64,000 nucleotides of DNA from Adenophora triphylla var. japonica (GCA_022495995.1 JAFEMH010002567.1:1-64000); one strand, 5' to 3'; numbered from the stretch's first letter, positions 33,375 to 43,662 are shown. Notes: generated by a model from the sequence alone, not told the origin. Numbers and translations: made by a program.

Positions 33375-34876
33375 ATGGAGAAATCGGTCCGATTGCAAAA
33401 GGGGAAAAGGGATCATTTTCTTTTCAACCTTCAGTCTTGGATGAGGTATAACTTTCAATCTCACAAGGGGCTTTTTGATAACACCTTCAAAATCAAATCT
33501 TTGTGGCATTTGAAGGATCTTCCACCCGATTGGGACCTTTTGAGAGCAGCAGCAAGATTTTGGGACGTTCGGAGACACGTTTACTCCTTTTCCTACAATG
33601 ATATCATTTCCACCTTCGAGGATTTCGGGGCATTGATTGGGGGTCCGGAAATCGAGGCTATTTCGATTCCTTTACCCGGGGATTTACCAGTGATCCTAAA
33701 GCTGGCATCTTTTCTTCAAATTTTTTCGGAAGAAGCTGAAGGGATGATGATAGCTCCCGATAGGATCGACATTTCTGATATTCCGAGCAGATTCATGTCT
33801 CCGGGTACTGCTAAGACCATAGTGTGTATGGATGCTTTCATTCTCTGCGTATTTTCTTTCCTTTTCACTGCTGAATCCTTTGGAGTGTGCCATAACGGCC
33901 TTTTGGACATGGTCAGAGACTGCAGGGCTGTGAGAGATATTGTCCCTCTGATTTTGGGAGAGATGCTGCACGGCATTGGTAGGATGGCCAGGGGGGACAT
34001 TTTAATGCGGTCAGGGAGCCCAGTTGTACTGACTCTGTGGTTGCAGGAGAGGCTCGAGGCTTTACCTGGGGCTTTGCCTACTTAGTGTCCTTGGGTAATT
34101 TCTTGGAGGGGTGCACCGAGACAGCAGGATCAGGGTCACTGGGAGATGATGATGGCTAGGCTGTCTACCTCGGATGTTCGTTGGTGGGTGCCTCATTGGA
34201 GGTTACAGACTCGTAGGATATTTCAGGAGTCCTACATAGTGAGGGTTCCAGGGTTATCCTTATCGTCCTTCTACATTCCTCGCTTGGTATCGAGATAGTT
34301 CGGGGCCTTACAGGAGCCATTGGATGACTGGGAGGACATTCGCACCATGGAGGTGGCATCTTTAGACCTTAGAGGTCCAGATAGCTTCTCCTTTTTCTCG
34401 AGAGCATGGACATATGCCGCTTTTCCACCCAGGGCCATTCTCAAGAACAGGAAGAGTACCATTTTGACTACAGCTTACCTGGATTGGTATGAGAGGGAGA
34501 TGGGGTGACTCAGATTGTCTTTGGAGAGAGGCGTCAGGCCTTATTGGGTGCTGATAGTGAATCTAGCAGGGCTTTGAGAGAGGCTGAGGCAAAGGCTAGT
34601 CGCCATAACCAGTCGGGCAATTTTATCAGAGACATGGAGGTCAAATATGAGAGACTATCAGAGGTTTCCCCTCCCACTGAGGCTCAGCGGGAGGAGATAA
34701 AGACTCGTGCCAGGGTAGAAAAGGCACTTATTAACACAAGTTTGATCGAGGCTCCAGTGAGGGCGCCTGAGATAGGGATGAGGGAAACCGACATCAATGA
34801 GAAGAAAAGATAGAACACTCGACGAGGCCGAGGTCGGGGAAAGAAGAACAAGGAGGACGCTGTTGCTGACAACTGA
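33375..34876 (+). pseudogene. TatR antisense gene 2: PMD-like protein, lightly damaged
   Basis: Start chosen at 33375 (MEKSVRLQ) because homology with TatA gene 2 begins there; an in-frame ATG 18 bases upstream also exists. PMD signature: DWDLLRAAARFWDVRRHVYSFSY (about residues 55-77), STFEDFGALIGGPEIEAI, then DIVPLILGEMLHGIGRMARGD and SGSPVVLTLWLQERLE (about residues 195-230). After stops at 34083 (TAG) and 34296 (TAG) the frame stays open through YIVRVPGLSLSSFYIPRLV, WEDIRTMEVASLDL and AWTYAAFPPRAIL; a one-base loss near 34504, one more TAG (34811) and an RGRGRGKKNKED tail follow. Single exon. Probable nuclear protein from its basic tail, by inference only. Confidence 0.8.
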
Positions 34877-35394
34877 TAGACCTATTCTAAGCATCCACTT
34901 ATTGCCTTTTGCAAACACATTAGTTGATTAGGTCTTTTATTGTATATTTTTGTCTTCGTAGCATGTTAGGAGAGTCAAGAGTAGACCGTGCTTGAACTCA
35001 TCAAGAAGTTTTTAATTTGTAAAAACAAGAAATATTATCTTAGATTTTTTCAAGACACATTTCATGGAAATATGAATGTCTTATTTATTGTTTAGATCGA
35101 ACAATTTCTGGCTGCCTACGTTCCCTTTTTACAAGCCTAAGGGGCTCAGGTCTCCGTAGTTCATTCTAATGAACTTTTGGATTTTTGTTGTTTTTTTTGG
35201 TGTAACCCTGTTTTCTGCCTAGACCGCCCTTTTCAGGGTTTTCAGCCTAGCTGGGTATTACTCTTTTTGCACTATTTTTTTTGGTGCGACCCTGTTTTCT
35301 GCCTAGACCGCCATTTTCAGGGTTTTCAGCCTAGCTGGGTAATACCCTTTTTGCACTTTTTTTTCTTTTTTATTATTATTTTTTTTTATTTTAG
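34877..35394 (+). other. TatR convergent intergenic region with conserved blocks
   Basis: 34905-35010 is strongly similar to the region after TatA antisense gene 2 (on its - strand), including GAGTAGACCGTGCTTGAACT followed by CATCAAGAA. 35113-35162 (- strand) has GAACTACGGAGACC...GGAACGTAGGCAGCC, the post-integrase block. 35195-35375 holds a 102-bp direct duplication (CCCTGTTTTCTGCCTAGACC...TTTTCAGCCTAGCTGGG). Confidence 0.6.
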
Positions 35395-35862
35395 ACATAA
35401 TAACGACGAAGCTTGTCACCGTTGACAGGGTGAACAAAAGGATTGCCATCAAGGTTTGCGAGCTTCACTGCTCCTCCCGATAGTATCTTCTGTACCACGT
35501 ATAGGCGATAGTATCTTCTGTACCACGTACAGGCCGATCCAAATGGGTTTCCACTTTCCTAGAGGGTTGTCTCTGGTAGGGGGCTTCTCTTTCAGTACCA
35601 AATCTCATTCTTTGATGTCTTTGGCCTTGACCTTTTTGTCGAATGCCCTGGCCATTCGCCTCTGATAGACTCGAGTATGTTCCATGGCTTTTAGCCTCTT
35701 TTCATCAAGCAGGGCGAGCTCGTCATGTCGGCTGCGCAACCATTCTACTTCGTTGATGCTGTTTTCCAAGAGGACTCTCAGTGACAGAATCTCCAACTCT
35801 ACAGGCAGAACTGCTTCCATTCCGTAAGTCAAGGCGAAAGGGGTTTCTCCCATAGCCGTTGG
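35395..35862 (-). pseudogene. TatR integrase C-terminal fragment
   Basis: On the - strand: GETPFALTYGMEAVLPVELEILSLRVL, INEVEWLRSRHDELALLDEKRLKAMEH, RMARAFDKKVKAKDI, then LVLKEKPPT, LGKWKPIWIG and YVVQKIL. This is the end of a Tat-type integrase, closely resembling TatA at 8270-8732. The N-terminal part is missing at about 35862, where sequence changes. GATAGTATCTTCTGTACCAC is duplicated in tandem at 35480-35530, a late local lesion. Confidence 0.85.
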
Positions 35863-36047
35863 GCCTTTACCATTACTTTTATTCCGTTCAACATCTTTAG
35901 AGCTTTTTCCTAAATCAACAAAATCCTATCACCTCCCTTAATGTGTTATTTTATTTCAAAAACATATTTACTTAAAACTTTGTTTAAAACCTGAAACAAC
36001 TTTCTGGATATTGATTCTAAATTTTTATTTGGATATCAGAGGCAATA
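35863..36047. other. AT-rich spacer, no feature seen
   Basis: Lies between the TatR truncation point and the Pack-MULE target site. No coding or repeat structure noted. Confidence 0.4.
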
Positions 36048-36399
36048 AATTTGAATGGGCAAATTGCATTTTAGTTACCTGAGTTTGTCGAGATGTTTAA
36101 ATTGGTTATCGAATTCGCATTTGTTACAAGTTGGTTATTGAGTTTGTCTTTTTGTTGCAATCAGGTGAAATTTTGGATGAACCGTTAAAAATCTAACGAA
36201 TAACATAACATGTGCCGCCCACGTGAGTTACTTAAGGCTATTTTGGTATTTTCCATCGAATTTGACCCCCATAATTTTAATGGGGGTTAGTTGACTTTTT
36301 CTAAAAATGAGGGGAAGGTTAAATATAAAAAAAACCCACTTCTCTTCCTTCCATCCCCGAAATAAAACCTACCTTTCCATAACTTCCGGCCAACCTCCA

Positions 36400-37148
36400 T
36401 AATTTCCGGCTAATCACCTTTTTCCCCCAACCTCTTCACCGCCACCGTCATTTCGACTTCCAACACCGCCTTATACGCCATCCCAAATGTTCCTTTACCC
36501 AATACCTCGGTTGATTCCCTCAACAAATCTTCCAATTCAAAACCCTCTTGTTTCCCAAAGAATATCAATTTCTTCACTTCCCCTTTTCCTTTTTCGCCAG
36601 TAGCCATCCCGGCAGCTGTCGCCATTGAGGGATAGGAGTTACTGCTCAATGCTTCGGAATTTTCGGCTGTTTTATCCTTTTCCCGTGGATTTTCAACTTC
36701 CACCGAAAACAAGATCAAGACGAACAAGATTGCTCAGGGAGAAAATCTCATCAGGTATATGACCCGAAAACAAATTCGCTTGCAAGTATAGATTCTGGAG
36801 ATTCCGGAGGGCAAAAATGTCGGCCGAAAATGGACCGGAGAGAGCAATGAAACGGAGACTGAGAGTATTGAGTTCGGTCAAGTTGGCAATGGTGTTGGAT
36901 GGGATTTGACCGGAGAGACCCATACCCGAAAGATGAAGCTCAATGACTCGATTGGAAGTACAAACAACACCAGGCCATGTGCAAGGAGTGAAGGGTTGTA
37001 AGATGTTTTAGAGTAGGGATCTGTCACCAACTGCTCGACGGAGGGCAAGAATGGCTAACCTATTGGCGGCAAGGTCAGAAATGCCGGCGGGAAGAGAGAT
37101 TAAAGAGAATGAAGCTAAGATTGTTAGAAAGAGAGAGAAATTCTTCAT
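36400..37148 (-). pseudogene. Captured LRR receptor-like kinase fragment
   Basis: ATG at 37148 begins MKNFSLFLTILASFSLIS, a signal peptide, then ISDLAA and LRRAVGD, the LRR N-cap (CTWPGVVC), and repeats such as LSGQIPS, LTELNTLSLR and LRNLQNLYLQANLFSGHIP (36740-36930). After about 36715 the sequence jumps to a juxtamembrane segment and [20 protein letters not shown] and [16 protein letters not shown] (about 36420-36530), the Gly-rich loop and VAVK lysine region of the kinase. The transmembrane segment and the rest of the kinase are absent. One stop (near 37010) and one frameshift at the join show it is not a working receptor. Closest known type: RKL1/RLK90-like inactive receptor kinases. Confidence 0.85.
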
Positions 37149-37295
37149 TTTGAAGTGAAAATGTTAGTGGCCCACAATCGATTTGTTGGGCTACAAAGTG
37201 GGTTTGATGTAGTTTTCATCATCTTCTTTGTGTTTGATTGCTCAAATTTTTTGAGAGAGGAAGTAGAGTGAGAAGATAAAGAGAGAAAGAAAGAG

Positions 37296-37298
<3 letters not shown>

Positions 37299-37362
<64 letters not shown>
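37299..37362. repeat. GA microsatellite inside the Pack-MULE
   Basis: About 32 uninterrupted GA units close to the inner border of the right inverted repeat. Confidence 0.95.
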
Positions 37363-37368
<6 letters not shown>

Positions 37369-37653
37369 TTTTTTTTTATATTTAACCTTCCCCTTATTTT
37401 TAGAAAATGTCAACTAACCCCCTTAAAATCATGGGGGTCAAATTCGATGGAAAAGACCAAAATAACTCTTAAGTAACTCATGTGAGCGGCACATGTTATG
37501 CTCTTTGTTAGATTTTAACAGTTCATTCAAAATTACACCTGATTGCAATAAAAAGACAAAATCAATAACTAACTTGTAACAAATACAAATTCGATAAACA
37601 ATTGAAACATCTCTCGACAAACTCAAGTAACTAAGATGCTGCCCAATCTGAAG

Positions 37654-38042
37654 TGTGAAACTAGATGCTTAGGTTGAGTTCGTACGCTAGATTTGTTTAA
37701 AAACTAGAAAATATTAATGTCATAAAGGGATCTAATAAATTACAAACGATATTTTCTTGACCTTGGACAAAAAGTCATTCAGGTTGATGTTTATATTTAT
37801 TCCTCTGATTTTGTTAGAAAATTGTGTCTCAGTTTCATCTTTTAGGGCAAATTTGGCAAATATTTCAACTCTTAAATCCTAATTACTTAGGGGGGGGGTT
37901 ACATCTCAACTGTCATAATGATCAATTACAAAATTATCCAGAACATGAATAATCTTAAAACCAAAATATTCCAAACTTTCAATCTAGCCTTCATCATTAC
38001 TGCATACTTGAAAGAAGGAGAAAATAAGATAGGGTAAGCGAA
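37654..38042. other. AT-rich spacer, no feature seen
   Basis: Separates the Pack-MULE from the solo LTR. Only a G9 run near 37890 is notable. Confidence 0.4.
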
Positions 38043-38047
38043 CAATG

Positions 38048-39543
38048 TGTTGGTGTTATGCCATTGGATTATATTTATTTTGACTCATAACTAATACCAT
38101 TATGTAATCGTCTTTACCATTTATAATAGAGAATGTGTATCTTGAGTATTATATGTATTATATGTTTATTATAATATTCTATTACCCTAGTTATTGTGAA
38201 TAACTAGTATAAGTTGGTAATGGATAATCATAGAGATGATTATATGCATGGGGATGCACATTACACTTATGGGTACTTGTTAGAGAACTAGGTACCGGAC
38301 TGATCCATCAATGAGATTTATGACATGGTCTATGGTCATATATGTCATGGTTAAATCTCATGATAGTCGTGTCATTGGAATCCTTAGTACCTGAGATTAT
38401 CATCGTCTTCCACATGATGAACGTTGTGTTTAATGTAGTCTAACACTATCTTTAATAGGATAGCAATAAGGGCTATGTTGGCACGACTGAATTCTTGTAG
38501 GGAAGAATGATAAGTCAAGGTGAGATTTGTTCCTCGTAAAGAGAGATGTCTGCTTGGGCCCCTCGATAAATTGTGTTGATGAAATGTGTGGCCACACTCA
38601 AGAGATTTAATAGAGATCAAATGCACTTGGATTATCAACATATTTAGAGTCGAGAAAGCATTGAACAATATAAGTTGACGTGGACCATGACTTATCTTCA
38701 ATATGACATCGTGTGACAAAGGGATTATGACAATGATCTATCAATGAATCAAACTTTGATGTTATATTTATTTGGGTGGACATAATGGCTTGCTAGAGAC
38801 CACTTATATCTTGTGAGGTTGATGTTTCAACTCATTACCAATATAAAATATAATTCCTAAAGGGTCATACTCAAAGAACGGATTGAAAATGGCTCAAAAA
38901 TGGAAAAGGGGAGGGGGCGATCGCGCCCTACGGTAGGGGCGATCGCACCAAGCTTCTAGATAAGGGGAGCGTCCGCTCCCAAGCAAGGAGAGCGACTGCT
39001 CCCAAGGTCTGGCAGATTCCATTTTGGATTTGGATAGGGCTTTTATCCCTAACTTTTAGGGACATTTATAAAGTATAAATAGCCCCTTTTACCTCAGTCA
39101 ACACACACGAAATTTAAGGCTTGAGAAACACAAATCTCTTGATTTTGATTACGAATCAAAGATCAAAACACCCTAGATTTAATTCCATATCGGCCGTAGA
39201 TTGTTGAAAAGAGTTTCAACAATCGAGGATCATCTAGCAATCCAACAATATTCCATCTTGGTTCATTCGCGTGTAGATTACCGATAGAGGGTGATTGCTT
39301 TATCACCTAAAGCTTGAAGGCCTACCGTTGTTGATTCATCGCAAGGAAGAACAAGGAAGAAGATCAAAATTTCGTCTACGACTCAAAAGGTGAATTACGA
39401 TTCGTGTACGAAAAACAAAATTGCAACAAAGGTTAGTAAATCTATATTCATAGTTTTAATCTCTTCATATTAGACAGATTCATGGCTAGGGTTTTGTTTT
39501 TATGTTAATTCTTCCGCTGCGCTTGTAACCCCAAAACCCAACA
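38048..39543 (+). mobile_element. Solo LTR of the C1 copia family
   Basis: 1496 bp from TGTTGGTGTTA to AAAACCCAACA, flanked by CAATG (38043-38047) and TAATG (39544-39548), a 5-bp target duplication with one transition. No internal region adjoins either side, so it arose by recombination between two LTRs. It aligns with the C1 3' LTR along its length, except for the promoter palindromes, which are unrelated in sequence. Confidence 0.85.
38917..39081 (+). promoter_or_regulatory. Solo LTR palindrome cluster and TATA box
   Basis: GCGATCGC at 38917-38924 and again at 38939-38946, both inside GGGGCGATCGC; GGGAGCG-TC-CGCTCCC at 38965-38980; and a decayed relative GGAGAGCGACTGCTCCC at 38987-39003. 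The TATA box tataaata follows at 39074-39081. Position matches the C1 cluster exactly. Confidence 0.7.
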
Positions 39544-39548
39544 TAATG

Positions 39549-40010
39549 CTCAACAAGCATATATATAATCCCTCCGATTATTAAGGAGGAGTTGACTTGA
39601 AAGAGTGAAAGAGTATCAAAGGTATAAATTTCAAAATAACGGCATGAAGTAAGTTTAAAATACGAATTTCAAAATTTAAGTGAATTGATAAATTGTGATA
39701 GCAAACATTTCAAAATTTCTAGATGACGAATCGAACAAAAGAACTAATTCGTGTGATCTAATTATCTTCAACCGTTACATACCAGTTTTGAAGACAATGA
39801 AACCATGATCAAATAAGTGATAAATGGACATTATCTAACTAAAAATCCCGGAAGGCATAAAAGCTCACAAGGAGCACAAATGCTAAAAGTGATTCCTTGA
39901 CACGAGTTGTTTATACGTGTATAAAAATGAACATTTACGATTGATTCCAAATATTTATAAGTGTATCGCTGAACAAAAATACATGAATTACAAAAGAATT
40001 ATCGACATTT
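39549..40010. other. AT-rich intergenic sequence, no feature seen
   Basis: No ORF of note, no repeat recognised. Confidence 0.4.
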
Positions 40011-40014
40011 TTAA

Positions 40015-40268
40015 TCCTCATACTTTATTTAAACTTCCGTTTTAACAATCATTATTTTTTAGCATTTTTTAACCCTTTTACTTTATATATGCACTCATTT
40101 CCCTCCAAAGTATTGAAAATTAAGGCATTTTTTATAGCTATTTTAGCTATCATACTTTAGGCTTTTAGGAGAAAATGAGTGCATATCCAAAATAAAATGG
40201 TTAAAAATGATAAAAATAAACAACGATTGTTAAAACTAAAGGTTAAATAAAGTACGAGGGTTCAAAAT
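40015..40268. mobile_element. Foldback MITE
   Basis: Inverted repeats of about 95 bp: left arm TTTTAATCCTCATACTTTAT, right arm (reverse) TTTTGAACCCTCGTACTTTA, both continuing with TTTTAACAATC and TGCACTCATTTT. Almost no loop. Borders and target duplication are not certain, so the superfamily is open. Confidence 0.6.
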
Positions 40269-40394
40269 ATTGATTGACCATTACAAAACAACAACAAAGA
40301 TTTGTCAAAGAACGCTATAAAACGGAGTCAAAGCAAATACTACACATGGCCAGTTCAATGTTTTAAGAATGGATATTTTCAAACACAAATTATT

Positions 40395-41270
40395 GGGAAA
40401 AATGTGTTTTTTCAAATGGTTAGAAAAAACGTGTTTTTAAACAATGCACGGTGACATTTTTGTAATTAACTGAAGTTTTTCAAAAAGCGCGAGCGATGGC
40501 ATTTTCGTATACTGGAGGTTATCAACTGATGCTGACAGTCGTTAACTTTGGTGATGAACTACTATCATTACCATCGGTACTCTTGAACACATGTACTACA
40601 CTTTTGAACTCATGTGCTGACACTCATTAATACACATGCTATAGAACTTAATAACACGATTTACAAAAACTTCAAAGGCCCATTTGAATTCGCATATGAC
40701 GTCTTTTTGGGTTTATAAACCCTATATCATGGGTCGAAGTCCCGTGATTTTAGTAGGCCTCAAAATTACCTTAATTTGATATGATGTGCGTTTCGTGGTT
40801 TATCAGAGTAAAAAGTTATGCCACGCTTTGCGCACGCGCCCAATAAAACAATCACTGTTATTAGTAAAACAGATACACTGACACTCCTTTTAACTAATGT
40901 TGGCTATACCAGCTTAATGCAAGTGTTAGTGTTTTTGAGCGCTAGATGCATGTGCTGACACTTCTTCTAACTAAAGTTGACAATACCGTTAATGCCAATT
41001 AGTGTTTTTGAGTGCCAGGTAAATGTGGACACTCCTTCTAACTGATGTTGACTATACCGTTGATGCCAGCAATAGTGTTTTTGAGAGCCAGGTATATGTG
41101 CTGACGCTCCTTCTAACTAATGCTAACACTACTTGTGCAGTGCGCACGAAGTTCCAATTATTTACAAAAATGCCACTGTGCATTTTAAGAAGTGATAGTT
41201 ATTTATAAAAATGCCACCGACCCGGTTCAAAAACATGTTTTTCTACTCATTAGGAAAAACGCGTTTTTTA
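40395..41270. mobile_element. Non-autonomous MULE-like element with minisatellite
   Basis: The ends are inverted repeats of about 75 bp with a distinctive double motif: AAAAA-G-G-TTTTT, 8-10 bp, then AGAAAAA(A)C(G/A)TGTTTTT, then TGGCATTTTT-type sequence. The right arm (reverse complement of about 41150-41270) shows the same order. A similar double motif occurs at 61870-61914 near the right-edge gene. No clear target duplication was found, so the superfamily assignment is tentative. Confidence 0.5.
40869..41135. repeat. 72-78-bp minisatellite inside the MULE-like element
   Basis: Three and a half copies of a unit with CTGACACTCCTTCTAACTAA, GTTGACTATACCGTTAATGC and TAGTGTTTTTGAG-GC. The unit starts with CTGACAC, close to the CTGGCAC motif in the introns of the right-edge gene. 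Confidence 0.75.
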
Positions 41271-41421
41271 TAATATCAACTCATTTTCAAAATTAAACGA
41301 AAGCCCTAACAATTAAAATGGTAAACCAAATAACCAAACAGAATTATAATTCCTTACCTCAAGCGACGTTTTTGATAAAATCTCAAAATACGATAAAACC
41401 TTTGACAATACTTCAAAAGTA

Positions 41422-41653
41422 CTCCCCCGTCCCAAAATGTTTGTCCTATTTGACTTTTTTGTTGAACTTTGATCACAAATTTATGAGAAATTAATCATGT
41501 TCATGAAATTCTAAAAGTTGTTGTTGATAATATTATTAATGGTGAATCAATAGGATTTTTTAGAATTTTATGAACATAATTAAATTGTCATATATTTGTG
41601 GTCAAAGTTCAACAAAAAAGTCAAATGGGACAAACATTTTGGGACGGAGGGAG
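41422..41653. mobile_element. Stowaway-like MITE
   Basis: 232 bp with terminal inverted repeats CTCCC(C/T)CCGTCCCAAAATG...CATTTTGGGACGGAGGGAG and TA on both sides (41420-41421, 41654-41655), the signature of Tc1/mariner-derived Stowaway elements. The arms extend about 50 bp through TTGACTTTTTTGTTGAACTT. Confidence 0.9.
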
Positions 41654-41655
41654 TA

Positions 41656-41999
41656 TGACATTCAAAAAATATATTATCTATTATTAATATATAACAAAAG
41701 GACAAACTTGTCATTTAACTTAGCGGCTGATCTGCAGATTCCATAATCTTTAGGACTTTTCTGTAGTATCCAATAATGTTTGGACTAGAAGAAGTTTCAT
41801 GAATATGTTGACTCAAACTAAAATTATCCTCATAACACGTGGCTAGATGAAATTTGCTTCATCATCTTCAAGCCAAAGAATTACAGTAACATTCCTCCAC
41901 TTCTTTCTCAGGGTTCATAATTTCCAATTTTCAACATCTGGAATTAGAGTCGTGAAAGGGCTTGATGATTAAAATCAGAAGTGAGAGAACTTTATAGAA
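41656..41999. other. AT-rich leader of CopD, no LTR recognised
   Basis: No coding sequence. It should contain the CopD 5' LTR or leader, but I could not define one. Confidence 0.35.
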
Positions 42000-42015
42000 A
42001 TATGTAACTCCAAAG

Positions 42016-43385
42016 TTTGATTGTCATATGATGGATAATTTCTTGAGGAGCCAAGAATCTGGGGGATAAAGGGATTCCAGCAATCAACAGTTGTGGATTC
42101 AGCTGCAAGTGAGTTGTAGAGGAAGAGTGTCGAAGAAGCTAAACTCATGGATCTGAAAGTTAAGAAATTTATGTTTCAAGCAATTGATAGGGAGATTATG
42201 GAAACAATCCTTGACAAAAGAACATCAAATGCAATCTGGGATTCGATAAAACATAAGTACAAGGATCCTCCAAGGTGAAACGAGCACAACTGCAGGCATT
42301 GAGGAAGGAGTTCGAAATGCAGACTAAGAAAGAAGGAGAAAAGGTTGATAGCTTTATTGCGCGAACACTTGTAGTAGTCAACAAGATGAAGGTTAATGTT
42401 GAAGACATAAAGCCAGTCATAGTGGTGGGTAAGATTGTGAGATCTTTGACTCCTAAATTCAATTATGTTGTTTATTCAAGAACAAGAATGTAGGGCCGGG
42501 CCTTTAAGAGGAAGAACAAGCGTTGCATGCATGTTTCTTATGATGACAAGTCAAGGAGGGGCAGAGGCTATTTGCGAGGAGGTCGAGCTAGAGGAAGAGG
42601 AAGGTCAATTCAGAATAAAGCCACCGTAGAATGTTTTAATTGTTACAAGTTGGGACACTATCAATATGAGTGTCCTAACTGGCAAAAACAGGCTAACTTT
42701 GCTGAAAATATAGAAGAAGATGAGCTCCTGTTGATGGCGGATATCAACCTGGATCAAACCAAAAGGGAAAAGTTTGGTTCCTTGATTCTGGGTGCTCCAA
42801 TCACATAACCAGAAACAAAGAATGGTTCTTGGAGCTGAAGGAAGGATTTAAGCAAACGGTGTAGCTTGGAAACGACACAAGTATGGCAGTGGTAGCTAAG
42901 GGAGTGTGCAAATTCAAGTGAATGGTATCTCTTAAGTAATTTCAAATGTTTACTACATACCTGAGCTGAAAAGTAATTTGTTAAGCATGGGGCAACTACA
43001 TGAGAATGGTTTATCTATTTTAATTCAACAAGATACTAGTAAAATCTTTCATCCTACAAGAAGGTTGGTTATGCATTCTAACACGAGTAGGAATAGAGCA
43101 TTTTATTTGTTCGCAACAAATAAATATTCTATATGCCTTAAAACTGAAGTTGTTCCTGAAAAATAATCGCATTTACGGTATCGTCGATTTGGCCACTTGA
43201 ATTAAAAGGGGTTGAGAACACTTACAAAGGAAGATATAATAAATGGTGTACCTCTGGTCTAACTTTTAGAGAAATTGTGTGTGACTTGCTTGGTTGGCAA
43301 GCAACACAAAGACTCTATGCCAAAACAGAGTTCATGGAAATTATCGAGGCAACTTCAGCTTGTACATTCTGATTTATGCGGACAC
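42016..43385 (+). pseudogene. CopD gag, protease and integrase start
   Basis: Frame-shifted gag with LKVKKFMFQAIDREIMETIL (about 42155-42210), KRAQLQALRKEFEMQ (42278) and a CCHC knuckle CFNCYKLGHYQYEC (about 42631-42672). Protease motif FLDSGCSNHIT at about 42778-42811. SMGQLHENGLSI (42983), then YRRFGHLN and QLVHSDLCGH (about 43360-43385), where CopE interrupts. Gag style suggests a Tork- or Tnt1-like copia. Many stops; inactive. Confidence 0.8.
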
Positions 43386-43649
43386 TGTAGAATAACATAA
43401 CCCTAGTACAAAATACAACACGGCAAAGGATAGGAGAATAATTTCCATGATATTCTTTAATACTGAGGATACAAAGATATATATATATAGATCCTAAGCT
43501 AAGATACACTAACATAGAATATCTACAGCCACCAATTTAATTTATCTATACAAAGAACCTAAACACCAACAGGCAAATGAACTGAACAAATGCTGAGATA
43601 AACTTCAGCATTGAAAGCTAATACTCCCAGCCGTGTAAGTCATCCAATA
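43386..43649 (-). repeat. CopE 3' LTR
   Basis: 264 bp, one difference from 48165-48428. Read on the - strand it starts TATTGGATGACT and ends ATTCTACA, so the termini are TA...CA instead of TG...CA. A TATA run (tatatatatata) is near 43478-43490. Confidence 0.9.
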
Positions 43650-43662
43650 CCCTCCCTCAAGC
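43650..43662 (-). other. CopE polypurine tract
   Basis: TTGAGGGAGGG on the - strand, directly before the 3' LTR; it overlaps the pol stop codon. Confidence 0.8.

Larger units (their letters stand above)
26940..35862 (-). mobile_element. TatR, Tat-lineage element (minus strand) with antisense PMD genes
   Basis: On the - strand: integrase tail (35862 to about 35395), antisense two-gene PMD cassette on the + strand (30218-34876), two tandem arrays, a 3' untranslated region, polypurine tract and 3' LTR (28667 to about 26940). The 5' part of the element is missing beyond 35862. Its layout parallels TatA closely (same gene pair, same polypurine tract, same conserved blocks), so the two elements are related, though their LTRs and arrays have diverged strongly. 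Confidence 0.8.
36057..37644. mobile_element. Pack-MULE carrying a receptor-kinase fragment
   Basis: Terminal inverted repeats of about 275 bp (36057-36330 and about 37375-37644) both begin near GGGCAAATTG/GGGCAGCATC followed by TTAGTTAC-TGAGTTTGTC. They are flanked by AATTTGAAT (36048-36056) and AATCTGAAG (37645-37653), a 9-bp duplication with two mismatches, the length typical of Mutator-like elements. Between the repeats lies a gene fragment and no transposase, which defines a Pack-MULE. The arms are about 85-90% alike by eye, so the insertion is not recent. Confidence 0.85.

Noticed and set aside
36400..37148. Functional LRR receptor kinase gene
   Set aside because: Truncated, lacks transmembrane and most kinase domain, has a stop, and sits between MULE inverted repeats.
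37219..37413. Open frame rich in Leu-Ser
   Set aside because: Translation of the GA microsatellite on the opposite strand.
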